A stretch of 64,000 nt of DNA from Kallotenue papyrolyticum (GTDB lineage: Bacteria; Chloroflexota; Chloroflexia; Chloroflexales; Kallotenuaceae): contig NZ_JAGA01000002.1 of assembly GCF_000526415.1 (NCBI RefSeq), positions 2,313,157-2,377,156 on the forward strand, written 5' to 3'. The number at the start of each line of letters is the position of its first letter. The first letter of the stretch is position 1. The position numbers were made by a program, and so were the translations under genes. Shown here one piece after another: positions 10,160 to 20,128 of this stretch. The notes beneath the pieces were generated by a model. The model did no database searches, had not been told where the DNA came from, and was given only the letters and a program-made list of their open reading frames with translations.

Positions 10160-11162
10160 TTCATCGCGCAGCGCAGCAGTGACGCGACGGGCCTCATCTA
10201 CCTGCATGGCGACCACCTCGGCAGCGTGAGTCTGGTCACGAACGCGAATGGCGGCGTCGTGAGTCGGCAGGACTTCGACCCGTGGGGCGGCATCCGCAGC
10301 GGCAGCATCAGCCAGACGACCCTCAACGACACCGGGCAGCGGCGGGACAGCACCGGCTTGTTGTATGATCATGCGCGGTATGACGATCCGGTGCTGGCGC
10401 GCTTCATCTCCGCTGACTCCGTGGTGCCGGGCGCGCCGGACGGTAGCATGGATGGCGTGGCGCTCAAACCGCTCACGGTGGATTTCCACGAGCCGGGCTT
10501 TGTGAGTGGACTCAACGCCGAGAACAGCCAGGGCTTCTGGTTCCAGCTGAGCGAACGCGAGCGGCAGGAGGTCGCGCCGTCGTGGGGGACCACAGAATCC
10601 GCAGGCGCTCAACCGGTATGCGTATGTGCAGAATAATCCACTGCGGTACACGGATCCAAGCGGGCATTCAGTGTATTTCTCTCAAGCTCAAGCAGAGACA
10701 ACCGCGCAAATGATTGATGCACTCATTACCCATTACAAAACGGGTGAGTCGCTTACGAAACTGTTACATGCTATCGTCGGCGTCGCTGATGTGATAGACA
10801 CACCTGTTGGTGTATTTTTATATGAATTGATTAACGCGGCCGATATACTCAGCGAAATGATCGTTACTGATCTAGATAATCTACGAAAGATGATCCGCGC
10901 TGCAAATACATCAACGGATGGCGTGGCGATTGCAACACAAAAGGTATCTGGCGAGTTATTCGCTAGAGTAGCTGTATTAGATCGCAGAACCGGCAATATG
11001 TTTCAAAATCAATTGTCGCTCCCGACCTACTATAAGTACGTTCCGTATGATTGGGAATTAGGCTTTGCTCATGGTAATTGGGAGGAAGGTCATTGGTGGT
11101 TTGCTGGCGATGTTCCGTATCAACCTCCCCTCACAGTACCTTGTTTCAACATGTGTGGCTAA
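10160..11162 (+). pseudogene. Orphan Rhs tip cassette 6, frameshifted in the core
   Basis: Core homology starts at the IAQRSSDATG codons (10163) and carries the DFHEPGFVSGLNAEN-type core variant. A run of five G at 10584-10588, where cassette 4 has four, shifts the frame just before the NRYAYVQNNPLRY segment. The second frame then continues to DPSGH and the tip. The 165-residue tip begins VYFSQAQAETTAQM, has a hydrophobic middle and a Trp-rich part (YDWELGFAHGNWEEGHWWF). It is distantly similar to the tip of cassette 4. I do not recognise its family. The tip is intact. Confidence 0.75.
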
Positions 11163-11367
11163 TATCGTTTTGTCGCTATAGGATGACAAGCACCTCTTTC
11201 AAGCAAGAGAGTAAGGCATCTGTATAGATTTTTCAGCGTTTTACTGAATTACACCTAAATATCAATCATGCAAACAAATTTGCTCACCAATTAAATACCG
11301 CAATAAACCAAAACCATTCAAGGCGAGACTAAAAACGCCTCAATTTTCGCGCAGTCTAATTAAGGTT

Positions 11368-11625
11368 ATGGCAATTACCCTCGGTCAAATAGGAATTTTT
11401 CCAAGCGGCAATGCAAAGAATAGGGCTTTTCTGATCGTTTTAACCCTGATAGTTATAACTTTTCTATATCACTATTTACACACCAAAATGAATAAAGATA
11501 GCACCACACTCAAGAAAATGCCGACCAATAGTAGATATAGAATAAGTACACTAGACATAATTTTGTCACTCATTGTAGTTATTGACATCACATATGTAGT
11601 GATAAGCGAGATATATCGACACTGA
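11368..11625 (+). CDS. Two-helix membrane protein, candidate immunity protein for cassette 6 (3' end rewritten by IS630)
   Basis: This 85-residue protein has two predicted membrane helices (about residues 19-39 and 62-80) with a Lys-rich loop between them. It follows the cassette 6 tip after about 200 AT-rich bases. The last codons (YRH, stop) lie inside the IS630 terminal repeat. Without the IS the frame would read GAG ATA TAG, so the original protein ended three residues earlier. The IS replaced the stop codon and supplied a new one, probably leaving function intact. No family recognised. Confidence 0.6.
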   Translation: MAITLGQIGIFPSGNAKNRAFLIVLTLIVITFLYHYLHTKMNKDSTTLKKMPTNSRYRISTLDIILSLIVVIDITYVVISEIYRH

Positions 11626-12704
11626 CGAAACTTAGTGCATATACCCGGGTCTTCGGATGCAGGCATCCAAGACATCCGTGCGATGCCGTAGCCGTGCGAA
11701 GGCCAGACGCAGTTCGTCACGCAGTTCGTCGAGCGTCTCACAACAGACGTTGCCGAGCGCGACCCGCTTCAGCCACCGCCAGAGCCCTTGCGCCGGATTC
11801 AGTTCCGGGGCATAGCCGGGCAGCCAGAGCAATTTCAGCCGCCGCGCAGCGCCCGTCGCCAGGAAGTGCTTGACTTCGCGACATCGGTGAATCGCCGCCC
11901 CGTCCCAGATCACGAGCAGCTTGCCCGGTACCTGGCGTCAGATATGCGGCAGAAACGCGACGACCCGGTTGCCATTGATCGCCCCGGTTCAGGTACGTGA
12001 CCGCACTTGGCAGTACTCGCTGATCGCCCTCATGACCGACAAGTGATCGCGCCTCCAGGCAGACGCAGCACCGGTACTTCGCCCCGCCGCGCTGCTCCAC
12101 GCGGCGCCCAGGTCTTGACCAAGGCAGGCAGCACCTAGACGCCCGACTCATCTACCCAGACGATAGTGCGCCCTTCCTGGTGCGCCCCTTTTTCACCTCG
12201 GCCCCATCCGCCTTGCATTGGTCAATCTTCTGCTCCTCCCGCTGGCTGGCTTGGGTCACCGGCTGCTGCGGCGTCCCCCCTACCGCACGCCGCAGCCGGG
12301 GGATCTCCGCGGGGTGGTAGCTGACGCCGAACTCACGCTGGATGAGCGCAGCCATGCGCTTGCCCGTCCAGCACCCCCCCGATGGCGCCCTGCGCCTCCG
12401 CCCCGGTTCTCAGCAGCGTGCGCAATCGCTGTTGCTGCGCATCAGTGAGTGTGGGCCGCTTGCCCGTTTGGTGCCGCCGCGTCCGGAGCGCGTCAACGCC
12501 TCCTGCACGAACTTTTCGGAGCCAATTGCTCACCGCACTGGGGCCGACACCGAGGGCTGCGGCCATCGCCCGCCCAGTCCACCCCGCCGCGTGCAGTTCG
12601 ACCGCGCGCCGCCGTCGCCACTCTTCTGTCGCTGCTGATAACTGCTGTTGTGCTCCCATCGTCTGAAAGGATACCCGAATTCACGGCGTTACGTCAGTGT
12701 CGAT
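11616..12704 (-). mobile_element. IS630-family insertion sequence with decayed transposase, 1089 bp
   Basis: The ends begin TCGACACTGACG on both sides (left on plus, right read on minus), with partial similarity continuing inward for about 20 more bases. TA dinucleotides flank the element (11614-11615 and 12705-12706), the target duplication expected of IS630/Tc1-mariner transposons. The transposase on the minus strand is broken by several lesions. Confidence 0.85.
11632..12659 (-). pseudogene. IS630-family transposase remnant
   Basis: Read on the minus strand the pieces are, in order, a helix-turn-helix domain (AVELHAAGWTGRAMAAAL, VGPSAVSNWLRK), a segment LIQREFGVSYHPAEIPRLRR, WVDESGV (first Asp), VIWDGAAIH (second Asp) and LPGYAPELNPAQGLW (Glu). 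These are the landmarks of IS630 DDE transposases. At least two stop codons and several frame changes separate the pieces, so no active enzyme can be made. Confidence 0.85.
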
Positions 12705-13534
12705 AGCCAGCGTTGACTGGCGCAGCAGCCCACGGCTTGGGTATACCCCCGCGCACTTTTGGCAACGTACCGCCACACTGCGCTTGCTTGCCCACCACCA
12801 CCCTCAGCCCGCATCTAAACAGCCGCCACCTTACTGAGGAGGTGCGCACAAGCCTTCACACCCATCAGCCCGCCTGTGCCGGAGCGCAAAGAAACGCCGA
12901 TGAGTCGCAACCTCACTCTCGGTCAATCACACCGGGGCACGCGGCCTTCTTGGGATGCCTGGCGTGTGCGAAGATGGCGACAAGGCGTCTACGGCGTCTT
13001 CGTCATCACCTGGGCGATGCCTTCTCAGACGAGACAGTGTGCTGGCAAAGTAGCTTATCTGGTGCAGTGTGCAGCCTCTCCTGTCAAAGTACAACCGTAT
13101 CAGCGGCCTAACGGCCTAGCTTAGGCGCACCAACGACCATTATTCGACCTAAAATACACGATATCCCTAGTCGAATGGAGATCAAAAAATCATTGCATTA
13201 ATCCCATCATCGTGTATATTGAATGCGTGATTAGTAGCAGAAAACAACATCGCATCGCTAAATATATGCTTCTTCATTGAAGATAATTCGTTCATGATAC
13301 GACAATAAGACTTGTTGTGGATTACAAAATTTTTGCCACAATATCAACCTTGCCGCAAATTATCTATCGAATCGCGATAATGTCTAACGTATCGTTGTTG
13401 AGAAACTTCGAATCATTCGCTATCCACAGCGATGGAGCCATCCCGCAAGATAAGTTGACAGATGGCGCGCTAGATAGCTATAGTCCTTTGTGTCCCTTAT
13501 CAGCAGCCATACATAAACGATATGGAGGCGCAGC
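12705..13534. other. 830-bp gap without a recognisable gene
   Basis: Short open frames occur on the plus strand (about 12713-13124) but show no domain, no good ribosome binding site and biased composition; I do not call them. From about 13140 the sequence becomes AT-rich. A possible promoter lies at 13193-13220 (TTGCAT, 16-base spacer, TATATT), roughly 300 bases before the LuxR-type gene. Confidence 0.4.
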
Positions 13535-14155
13535 ATGTCTGATCACCTCGAGTCGCTCAATCCACCAAGCGTGACGGTGCGTTGTGGTATACCAGCTCTC
13601 CAGAAGATGACGGAGCACGGTCTGACTGAGCAGGGCTTTCCCTGTGTCGTGGATGAAGCGCGTATCATTGTGGTCGTGGATGCGCCCTATGGTTTCGCAC
13701 TGGATTACCTTCATACCTGTCGTCCACCCCATGCAACGCTCATTGTCGCCACTGGCAATACCTGTAGCGCCTACTGGGAAGAGTTACAGGATCAGCAACC
13801 GACTGTCCTGCTGGTTGGCACTGATCTGGCACGAGAAGTTGCGGATGCGGTGCGCCGGGCTGCTGCAGGTGAGTCGTATCAAATTGTTCCTACCGATAGA
13901 CTGGTCCTAACACCTACTGAACGGCGTGTTTTGCGCGGCATTGCGCATGGCCTTACTAACTGTCAGATTGCTCAGACTAACGGTATCAGCGAGAAAACCG
14001 TCCAGAATGTGGTTTCGCAGCTCTACACCAAGCTGGGAGTTACGAACCGCGTAGCAGCGGCCACACGCTACTGGAATGTGTGGATAGGCCAATCTTCCAT
14101 CCAACTAGGCCAAAGCCAGGGCAAGCGGTTCAGTACGCATCCTATAACCAGATAG
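13535..14155 (+). CDS. LuxR-type DNA-binding response regulator-like protein
   Basis: The protein has 206 residues. About residues 35-115 look like a receiver-like domain (ARIIVVVDAPYG, TVLLVGTDLAREVADAV), but an acidic pocket and phospho-acceptor Asp in standard spacing are not obvious. The C-terminus (about 125-185) is a GerE/LuxR helix-turn-helix: LTPTERRVLRGIAHGLTN, then SEKTVQNVVSQLYTKLGV. GGAGG at 13524-13528 precedes the ATG. It is upstream of the secreted protein and lipoprotein genes in the same direction and could control them, which is inference. No kinase gene is nearby. Confidence 0.8.
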   Translation: MSDHLESLNPPSVTVRCGIPALQKMTEHGLTEQGFPCVVDEARIIVVVDAPYGFALDYLHTCRPPHATLIVATGNTCSAYWEELQDQQPTVLLVGTDLAREVADAVRRAAAGESYQIVPTDRLVLTPTERRVLRGIAHGLTNCQIAQTNGISEKTVQNVVSQLYTKLGVTNRVAAATRYWNVWIGQSSIQLGQSQGKRFSTHPITR

Positions 14156-14318
14156 GCGTTCTAAGCTTAGGGCAGACTTTCCTTGTGCGAAAGGATACTG
14201 TTCCCAGGACAACGTCTGAAATATCCTGATGACAAGGGGGACTTGCCTCTTGTCGTAGCTGTCGCTGAGCTGTTAGGCTGATTGCGACTATTACACCTAA
14301 TAGCTAAGGAGGGACGTG

Positions 14319-14972
14319 ATGACAAAGTTAGCACGAAAGGGTCTGTTGTTCCTCATAATTGGAACAGCTTTGTCGCTAGTGCCCAAGCCAATATACGCTC
14401 ATGACGAAACGCCTGGTGATCAACCTCCTCAAAAAGGATCTGCTCCCGCCCTGCCAGGCCGCCCGATTGGCGAGGAAGTATAGAGCGGACCAACTTGGGT
14501 ATACGAACCGGGCACATCAGCATGTGCTTCACGTGCGAGCATGTGCCCTGAGCATTGGAGCCTACTACCTCACTATCACTACGTAGATCGAATTACCGGT
14601 CGGTATGATGGTTACTATGATACTAATTTGGGGCGCGGATGTACGGGTCCGTGTACCCTCGCGATAACGGAAGCCCAAACCTGGAGTCATAAATGGGGCG
14701 CAAGTATTGGTTTCAGCAAGGATCCGGTAAGCGCAACCGTTGGATATGATGTCACCTACTCGTCAACCCAGACCTTCTCCTATAGTTTTCCAGTCAACGC
14801 CGGGGAAACAAAAGTGGTGATTCAGCGTGACTGGTATCATGTCACCAACATGGAGGTACGTACTGATTGGCTCTACTGTACGAGTGTGAACTGCTCAGTT
14901 GTGTCACAGGAGTTTGGAACGGCTTGGGCCGGTCAGTGGTTCCAGCGTATCTTCCGAGCCGAGCGTGTTTAG
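14319..14972 (+). pseudogene. Secreted protein gene with an in-frame amber codon
   Basis: AAGGAGG at 14307-14313 precedes ATG 14319. The frame encodes a signal peptide (positive start MTKLARKG, hydrophobic core LLFLIIGTALSLV, likely cleavage after YA), then meets TAG at 14481-14483 after 54 codons. The same frame continues for 163 codons with a cysteine-containing, Tyr/Thr-rich beta-type domain (GYYDTNLGRGCTGPCTL, TYSSTQTFSYSFPVNAGE). The two parts plainly belong together. An internal ATG at 14541 would make a protein without a signal peptide. Either the gene is dead, the amber is read through, or the base is an assembly error. I recognise no family. Confidence 0.7.
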
Positions 14973-14995
14973 CGTTGCATCACACATAAAGGGAA

Positions 14996-15031
14996 GCAGG
15001 ACTCTCGTACCATTAAAGATGAGAGTCCTGC
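14996..15031 (+). terminator. Hairpin between secreted-protein gene and lipoprotein gene
   Basis: GCAGGACTCTC and GAGAGTCCTGC form a perfect 11-bp stem with a 14-base loop, 23 bases after the upstream stop. No T run follows, so it may be an mRNA-stabilising hairpin rather than a full terminator. Confidence 0.5.
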
Positions 15032-15054
15032 ACATCTAACAGGTATCCGCCCAC

Positions 15055-15975
15055 ATGCGCAGTGTATTGTATCGCCTGCTGTTCAGCGTTGCGCTCCTGT
15101 TCCTGAGTGCCTGTAGTTCATCTGTCCAACCACACGCAACCTGGCCCGCTCCCGGCCGCTATGCCGTACAGTGGAAAGCCTATCTCGGCGCAGGCGTCGG
15201 CGAGGCGGTCTATCCCCAGTTTGCGTTTATTGATGTGTATGCACAACAGCGTCCACATAGCGTTCCACAGATACACGAGCTGGTCCTGTTGACGGATCGC
15301 GGTCCGATTCGGGCCATACCCCAGGGCCCTGTAACACCCGGACCGGCGCATCCAAACCATCAACTGTTTACACTCCTGACACAGGTGAGTGGCCTGCCGG
15401 CAGGGACGTACACCTTTCATGAAATCCAATACGTCGATGAATTCAAACAGAAACGGCGCCTGGCCGTGGGAGTGTGGGTGATCGAGGTTCTGCCGGAAGC
15501 GGCAAACGCGCTGCACGAGATATCGCATAGTGTGGGAGCAACCCATTTTTCGATCCTGGAAACCGAAATCCAGAACCCTCTACCGGAGACGATCACGCTT
15601 GACGGGCTCCATTTCGCATTGCCCGGCCTGCCCGTCACCAGCACCATGGTGCTTGAACAGGCCGCGCCCGATCATCCCCACTCATCGCCAGCAAGCCTGT
15701 CCGATTTCCAGCTGCTGCCATTCCTGACGATCCCCGGAGCGCTGACCCTGGCGCCGGACGAGCAGGCACGGCTCGCCTTTTTGTTTGGACCAGATGCGGT
15801 CGTCCAGCACGAGCGGTTTGTGCAACTCAAACCCCTGCTTCGCTACCACATAGCTGCGATGCCGGCCTTCTATTCAGTTGCGCAGCAAGTCTATTCCCGC
15901 CCCTTCACCGACGACACCGAGATCATCAGCTACCTGCACGCGCTGCCGACTGCTGCGTATCATTCACTCCCTTGA
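15055..15975 (+). CDS. Lipoprotein of unknown function
   Basis: This 306-residue protein has a lipoprotein signal peptide with the lipobox LSAC (Cys at about residue 20) followed by a Ser-rich stretch. The rest looks beta-rich (QWKAYLGAGVGEAVYPQFAF, LPAGTYTFHEIQYVDEF), with no catalytic motif I recognise. It should be anchored to the outer face of the cytoplasmic membrane. It lies 82 bases after the secreted-protein gene in the same direction, so the pair may act together at the cell surface. Confidence 0.65.
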   Translation: MRSVLYRLLFSVALLFLSACSSSVQPHATWPAPGRYAVQWKAYLGAGVGEAVYPQFAFIDVYAQQRPHSVPQIHELVLLTDRGPIRAIPQGPVTPGPAHPNHQLFTLLTQVSGLPAGTYTFHEIQYVDEFKQKRRLAVGVWVIEVLPEAANALHEISHSVGATHFSILETEIQNPLPETITLDGLHFALPGLPVTSTMVLEQAAPDHPHSSPASLSDFQLLPFLTIPGALTLAPDEQARLAFLFGPDAVVQHERFVQLKPLLRYHIAAMPAFYSVAQQVYSRPFTDDTEIISYLHALPTAAYHSLP

Positions 15976-16524
15976 TTCAAAGGCTTTGTGCCGATCGGCT
16001 GCCTGATCATTCTCCTCCATCAAGAGTTACAAGACTGCTTGTGGCACGCTATATCGATCCACGATCTTTCCTAATCATACGAGACAAGAATGTGATTACA
16101 AGGCATAGCTTCCTGTGTATCGTTATAGTGATTAATATTTCTGTCATGATATTAGATTTTCGATTGCAATGCGCGAATGTTGACGATCTAGTTCGGAATT
16201 TTTGTTCCTTAGCACGCCATTCAGAAGGGATGATTGTCGAGAAATATAAAGCATATACCTCTATGAATACCCTGATTTGTCAACAAATGTTATAAGCAGC
16301 CCTGGAATTTCTAGTGCTTGCCTGCCCATTGTTGCGTCAAGTGGAATTCTTGTAAGAGGAGAAACTTTTTCTTACGAGTGTACTTAAGAAGAATCGTGAA
16401 GAAATCGCGGTCTTAGATTTTACAAGATGGGAAGAAGCGTCTGGTTGGTGGGTACAAGAAGTTGGTCACCATGAATGTTAACTGATTGAGGATAGACGGT
16501 AAAGTCTGCCATTTCCATAACCCA
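15976..16524. other. About 550-bp AT-rich gap
   Basis: No gene is called here. One open frame of about 107 codons spans 15972-16295 but has no domain or good start. Around 16390-16485 a short frame reads REEIAVLDFTRWEEASG, which weakly resembles the tail of the DUF4259 protein (DLTRWEESEAS). It may be the last trace of an immunity gene whose cassette was lost. Confidence 0.3.
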
Positions 16525-17923
16525 ATCATCGCGCAGCGCAGCAGCGACGCCAGCGGGCTGATCTACCTGCATAGCGACCACCTCGGCAGCGTGAGTCTGG
16601 TCACGAATCAGAACCAGGCGGTCGTGAGTCGCCAGGAGTTCGATCCGTGGGGCGCGATCCGCAGCGGCGGCATCAGCCAGACGACCCTCAACTATAACTG
16701 GGCAGCGGCGGGATGGCACGGGCCTGCCCTACTACCACGCGCGCTACTATGATCCGGTGTTGGCACGGTTTCTCTCGGCGGATACGATCGTCCCTGGCTC
16801 CGGCGCGCTCACCCTCTGGCCGAGCGATGCGACGGCTGCACCGCTGTTTGGGCAGCAAAACACGCCAGGGCTGCAGAACCCGCAGGAACTCAATCGGTAC
16901 GCGTACGTCAACAATAATCCCGTACGGCATACCGACTCCACCGGTCATCTGATCGATACCCTCCTCGATGTCGGCTTCATCGCCTATGGCATCTACGACA
17001 TCGCGGCCAACGGCTACACCGCCGAAAAAGGACTGGCCCTGGCTGCCGATGTCGGCAGCGCGCTGATCCCCGGTGTGACGGGCGGCGGCATGGCGGTGCG
17101 CGCGCTGGCGCATGCCGACGACGTAGCGAAGGCGGTCACGAAGGCGGACAAAGCGGCGGATGCTGCCAACGTCATTGCTAAGACTGGCTGTAGTTTTAGT
17201 GCCGATACGCCCGTGGCAACCGCGGATGGGCCAGAGCCGATCGGCGAGATTGAGGTCGGCGAGCAGGTGCTGGCGTATGACGAGGCGACGGGCACGACCG
17301 GCAGCTCCACCGTCACTGATGTGCTGGTCCATGCCGATCCGGTGCTGATCGACCTAACCATTGCTGGCGAGGCGGTCGAGACGACGCCCGAGCACCCCTT
17401 CTACACGCTGGAGCGGACCTGGGTCGAAGCCGGAGGCTTGTGGGTCGGGGCACAGGTGCGGCGGGCGGACGGGAGCTACGGCGTGGTGCAGGCAGTGCGG
17501 GTTGAGCAGCGCGCACAGGCGATGTACAATCTGACCGTTGAGACTGCTCACACGTTTTTCGTGGGTGAGCAGCAGTGGTTAGTCCATAATACGTGTAGTC
17601 CCGCGAAAATTACAGGATATACCGATCACGGTCTCAACCAAGCGATAGGACGTAATGGTGGAAGAGGGACGAGTGCTAAGGCCATGCTGGATGCTGTGAA
17701 CAATCCCAAGAAAGTTGTTGTTCAAGATGGAGGTACAACGCGGTATGTAGGGAAGGATGCGACTGTTGTCCTAAATGATCAAGGAAAAGTCGTAAGTACC
17801 TGGGGTAAACCGCGTGGACCTCAAATACGGCCGGAGGGCACGAAGCGCCTAGCTGGAAGCAGTCCTGCCCAAAGAAAGGCCAATATCTATGGCTACAGTT
17901 ATAATCCGAAAGCGATCAGATGA
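16525..17923 (+). pseudogene. Orphan Rhs tip cassette 7: frameshifted core, Hint domain, probable RNase tip
   Basis: Core homology starts at IIAQRSSDASG. One extra base near 16695 (AACTATAACTGGG where others have AACTACACCGGG) shifts the frame. The second frame (from 16757) runs through NRYAYVNNNPVRH to a linker and a Hint domain (about 17186-17590), nearly identical to that of cassette 3, ending FFVGEQQWLVHN. The last 110 residues (ITGYTDHGLNQAIGRNGGRG, then KAMLDAVNNPKKVV, RYVGKDATVVLN) resemble small RNase tips of the BECR type seen after Hint domains; this is pattern recall, not proof. The tip and Hint domain are intact. Its stop overlaps the next start (ATGA). Confidence 0.78.
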
Positions 17924-18228
17924 TGTGGATGAAGACTCTACTCACCCAGTCGGATCTTGATTTTCTCCTCAGTCACATTGAAGAGGAGAACCTACGAGAT
18001 GCAATTCTCCAGGCAAGAGAAGTCGAACGATCGCCTAAATCCGAAGCAACCGATAACAAACAATACATTGTCACGCTAGACTCTGTTCAAACAGAACAAG
18101 TCTTAGATGTGCTGGGAGATCTATTGATGGTAGAAGGTATAGACCCTAATACCAGTGAGCCAAACCATCTTGGTTACTACATCGAACGGCTTATCGATTT
18201 ATTCAATCCACATACAAAATTTGGTTAG
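17920..18228 (+). CDS. Candidate immunity protein for cassette 7
   Basis: This 102-residue acidic soluble protein (LLSHIEEENLRDAILQARE, then VLDVLGDLLMVEGID) overlaps the cassette 7 stop codon by ATGA, implying translational coupling of toxin and antidote. No family recognised, although its size, acidity and position are typical of immunity proteins against small RNase tips. It is the only immunity gene in the array that is directly coupled to its tip. Confidence 0.65.
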   Translation: MMWMKTLLTQSDLDFLLSHIEEENLRDAILQAREVERSPKSEATDNKQYIVTLDSVQTEQVLDVLGDLLMVEGIDPNTSEPNHLGYYIERLIDLFNPHTKFG

Positions 18229-18301
18229 TTCATAGAATCAGCCTGGTAAATCGTGTGTAAGGAAGAGCTTGTTTAGCAGTAGAGGCTGCTTTAGCCACCG
18301 A

Positions 18302-18494
18302 GAACCTGCCGGCGAGCATCAGCAGCGGCGGCGCGACCGAGACGTACCGCTACGACGCGGACGGCGAGCGGTTGACGCGCACGGCCGGCGGCGTGACGAC
18401 GGTCTATGTCGGTGGCCTGTACGAGGAAGACCTGCCGACGGGCGTCACGCGCTCGCTCTATCAATTCAACGGCCAGATCATCGCCCAGCACTAG
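18302..18494 (+). pseudogene. Decayed Rhs core fragment (cassette 8 remnant)
   Basis: The frame encodes NLPASISSGGATETYRYDADG and LYEEDLPTGVTRSLYQFNGQIIAQH, colinear with the active core at about 565-745, and stops at TAG 18492. Degenerate similarity (SDH..S..L) continues to about 18560. It has no tip. It marks the right end of the Rhs array. Confidence 0.75.
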
Positions 18495-18582
18495 CAGCGA
18501 TACACTGATCTCCCGCTATAGCGACCACGTGAGCAGCATGCGTCTTGCGGTCACGGCGCATACTGCAGTTCATGCTGCCAGG

Positions 18583-18612
18583 TTGAACGGATCGGCCTAC
18601 CTATGCTACAAT
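18583..18612 (+). promoter_or_regulatory. Candidate sigma-70 promoter of the amino-acid transporter operon
   Basis: TTGAAC, an 18-base spacer and TACAAT lie about 170 bases upstream of the binding-protein start. The implied long leader shows no riboswitch I recognise. Confidence 0.4.
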
Positions 18613-18784
18613 CGATGCCCACATTCCGGCTTGGGTAAGCTATCTTCAATCAGGACGTCGACTGTCCCGAGCTGTCAGCGGGGAGGGTTGCCTGCCCATA
18701 CCCGAACCGGGGATCGTGCGACGCATCACCGCCGACGCCGTGTCGGATGTGGGTGCTCGCTCAAGCTAAACAGAGGGAGACTGT

Positions 18785-19999
18785 ATGAGCCTCAAGCAAG
18801 CTCCACTCACCACTGCTCTGCTGGTTGCTGCGCTGGTGTTGGCTGCCTGCGGCGGCGCTCCTGCCGGGCAACAGCAGGCTTCGCCGGCGGCCGAACCTTC
18901 GCCTGCGGCGGCGGCCTCACCGGCGGCCGGTGCCATTGGTCAGGTTGGCGCTTCGCCGGCCAGCGCCGGTGGTCAGGTTGGTGCCTCGCCGGCGGCGGCG
19001 GGCGGAACATCGGCACAGGCCTCGCCAGGCGCTGTCAGTGTCGCGCCGGGGCAGATGTTGCAGAAAGTGCGCAGCCGTGGCCAGTTGATCTGTGGCGTGC
19101 ATGGCACGCTGCCGGGCTTCGGCAACGTCGATGCGCAAGGCAACTTCGTCGGCTTTGACGTGGACTTCTGCAAGGCGGTCGCGGCGGCGATCTTCGGCGA
19201 TGCCAGCAAGGTCCAGTACCGTCCGCTGAGCGCTCAGGAGCGCTTCACCGCTGTGCAGAGCGGCGAGGTAGACCTGCTCAGCCGCAACACCACCTGGACC
19301 ATCAGCCGCGATACGTCGGTTGGTATGGATTTCGCCCCGGTGACCTTTTATGATGGCCAGGGCATCATGGTGCGCAAGAGCGAGAACATCACCTCGCTGG
19401 AACAGCTCGATGGCGCTAGCATCTGCGTACAGAGCGGCACGACCACCGAGCTGAACCTGGCCGACGCCTTCCGCGCGCGTGGCCTGAACTACACGCCCGT
19501 GGTGTTCGCCGATGCCGATCCGACCGCTGCCGCCTATGACGAGGGGCGCTGTGATGCCTTCACCACCGACAAATCTGGGCTGGCGGCGACACGTCTGAAG
19601 TTCCAGAACCCTGATGATCACGTGATTCTCGACGTGACGCTTTCCAAAGAGCCGCTGGCACCTGCTGTGTTGCAGGGCGACCCGCAGTGGCGCGATATCG
19701 TCTCCTGGGTGATCTTTGGGGTGATCAGCGCCGAGGAATACGGCATTACCCAGCAAAACGTCGATACCTTCCTCAACAGCGACGATCCCAACATTCGCCG
19801 CATGCTGGGTGTGGAGGGCGAGTTGGGCCAGGGCCTGGGCCTGGAGAACAACTTCATGGTCAACGTGATCAAAGCGGTCGGCAACTATGGCGAGATCTAC
19901 AACCGCCATCTCGGTCCCGACACGCCGATCAACATTCCGCGTGGTCTCAACCAACTCTATACCAATGGCGGCCTGATGTACGCGCCGCCCTTCCGCTAA
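18785..19999 (+). CDS. aapJ: General amino-acid ABC transporter substrate-binding lipoprotein (AapJ-type)
   Basis: This 404-residue lipoprotein has the lipobox LAAC (Cys near residue 21) and then a long Ala/Ser/Pro/Gly linker (about 25-85) that tethers the binding domain. The folded part begins VRSRGQLICGVHGTLPGFG and contains FVGFDVDFCKAVAAAIFGD and DLLSRNTTWTISRDT, signatures of the polar amino-acid family 3 binding proteins of the AapJ/BztA branch. It should capture L-amino acids outside the membrane and deliver them to the two permeases downstream. GAGGGAG precedes the ATG. Gene order J-Q-M-P matches the family. Substrate range cannot be read from sequence. Confidence 0.92.
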   Translation: MSLKQAPLTTALLVAALVLAACGGAPAGQQQASPAAEPSPAAAASPAAGAIGQVGASPASAGGQVGASPAAAGGTSAQASPGAVSVAPGQMLQKVRSRGQLICGVHGTLPGFGNVDAQGNFVGFDVDFCKAVAAAIFGDASKVQYRPLSAQERFTAVQSGEVDLLSRNTTWTISRDTSVGMDFAPVTFYDGQGIMVRKSENITSLEQLDGASICVQSGTTTELNLADAFRARGLNYTPVVFADADPTAAAYDEGRCDAFTTDKSGLAATRLKFQNPDDHVILDVTLSKEPLAPAVLQGDPQWRDIVSWVIFGVISAEEYGITQQNVDTFLNSDDPNIRRMLGVEGELGQGLGLENNFMVNVIKAVGNYGEIYNRHLGPDTPINIPRGLNQLYTNGGLMYAPPFR

Positions 20000-20009
20000 G
20001 CTGGTGCGC

Positions 20010-20042
20010 GCCGGGGGCGGAGTGTGTGGTCCTGCCCCCGGC
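20010..20042 (+). terminator. Hairpin after the binding-protein gene
   Basis: GCCGGGGGC and GCCCCCGGC form a perfect 9-bp stem with a 15-base loop, 11 bases after the aapJ stop and inside the operon. Such intercistronic hairpins commonly protect the binding-protein message and raise its level over the permeases. Confidence 0.5.
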
Positions 20043-20128
20043 AGCGCTGCCTGACAGGCATGGTTAACGACTGAGCATATAGTTCTGTTGACCGAGGCGG
20101 GCGTACGGACGAGCGAGCAGGAACACTC

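Noticed and set aside
12713..13124. Overlapping plus-strand open frames after the IS630 element
   Set aside because: No recognisable domain, low-complexity composition and no convincing start; treated as non-coding or as unrecognised remnants.
15972..16295. 107-codon open frame after the lipoprotein gene
   Set aside because: Overlaps the preceding stop, has no family resemblance and no ribosome binding site.
16390..16485. Short frame resembling the DUF4259 tail (DFTRWEEA)
   Set aside because: Only about ten similar residues; too little to call a pseudogene, so noted only within the gap entry.
18265..18282. GAGCTTGTTTAGCAGTAG resembling the IS5-type terminal repeat
   Set aside because: Eleven matching bases then divergence, no partner end and no duplication; could be chance or a solo IS scar.
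18613..18784. Possible riboswitch or T-box in the long leader of the amino-acid transporter operon
   Set aside because: No specifier loop, T-box sequence or known aptamer core could be recognised by eye.
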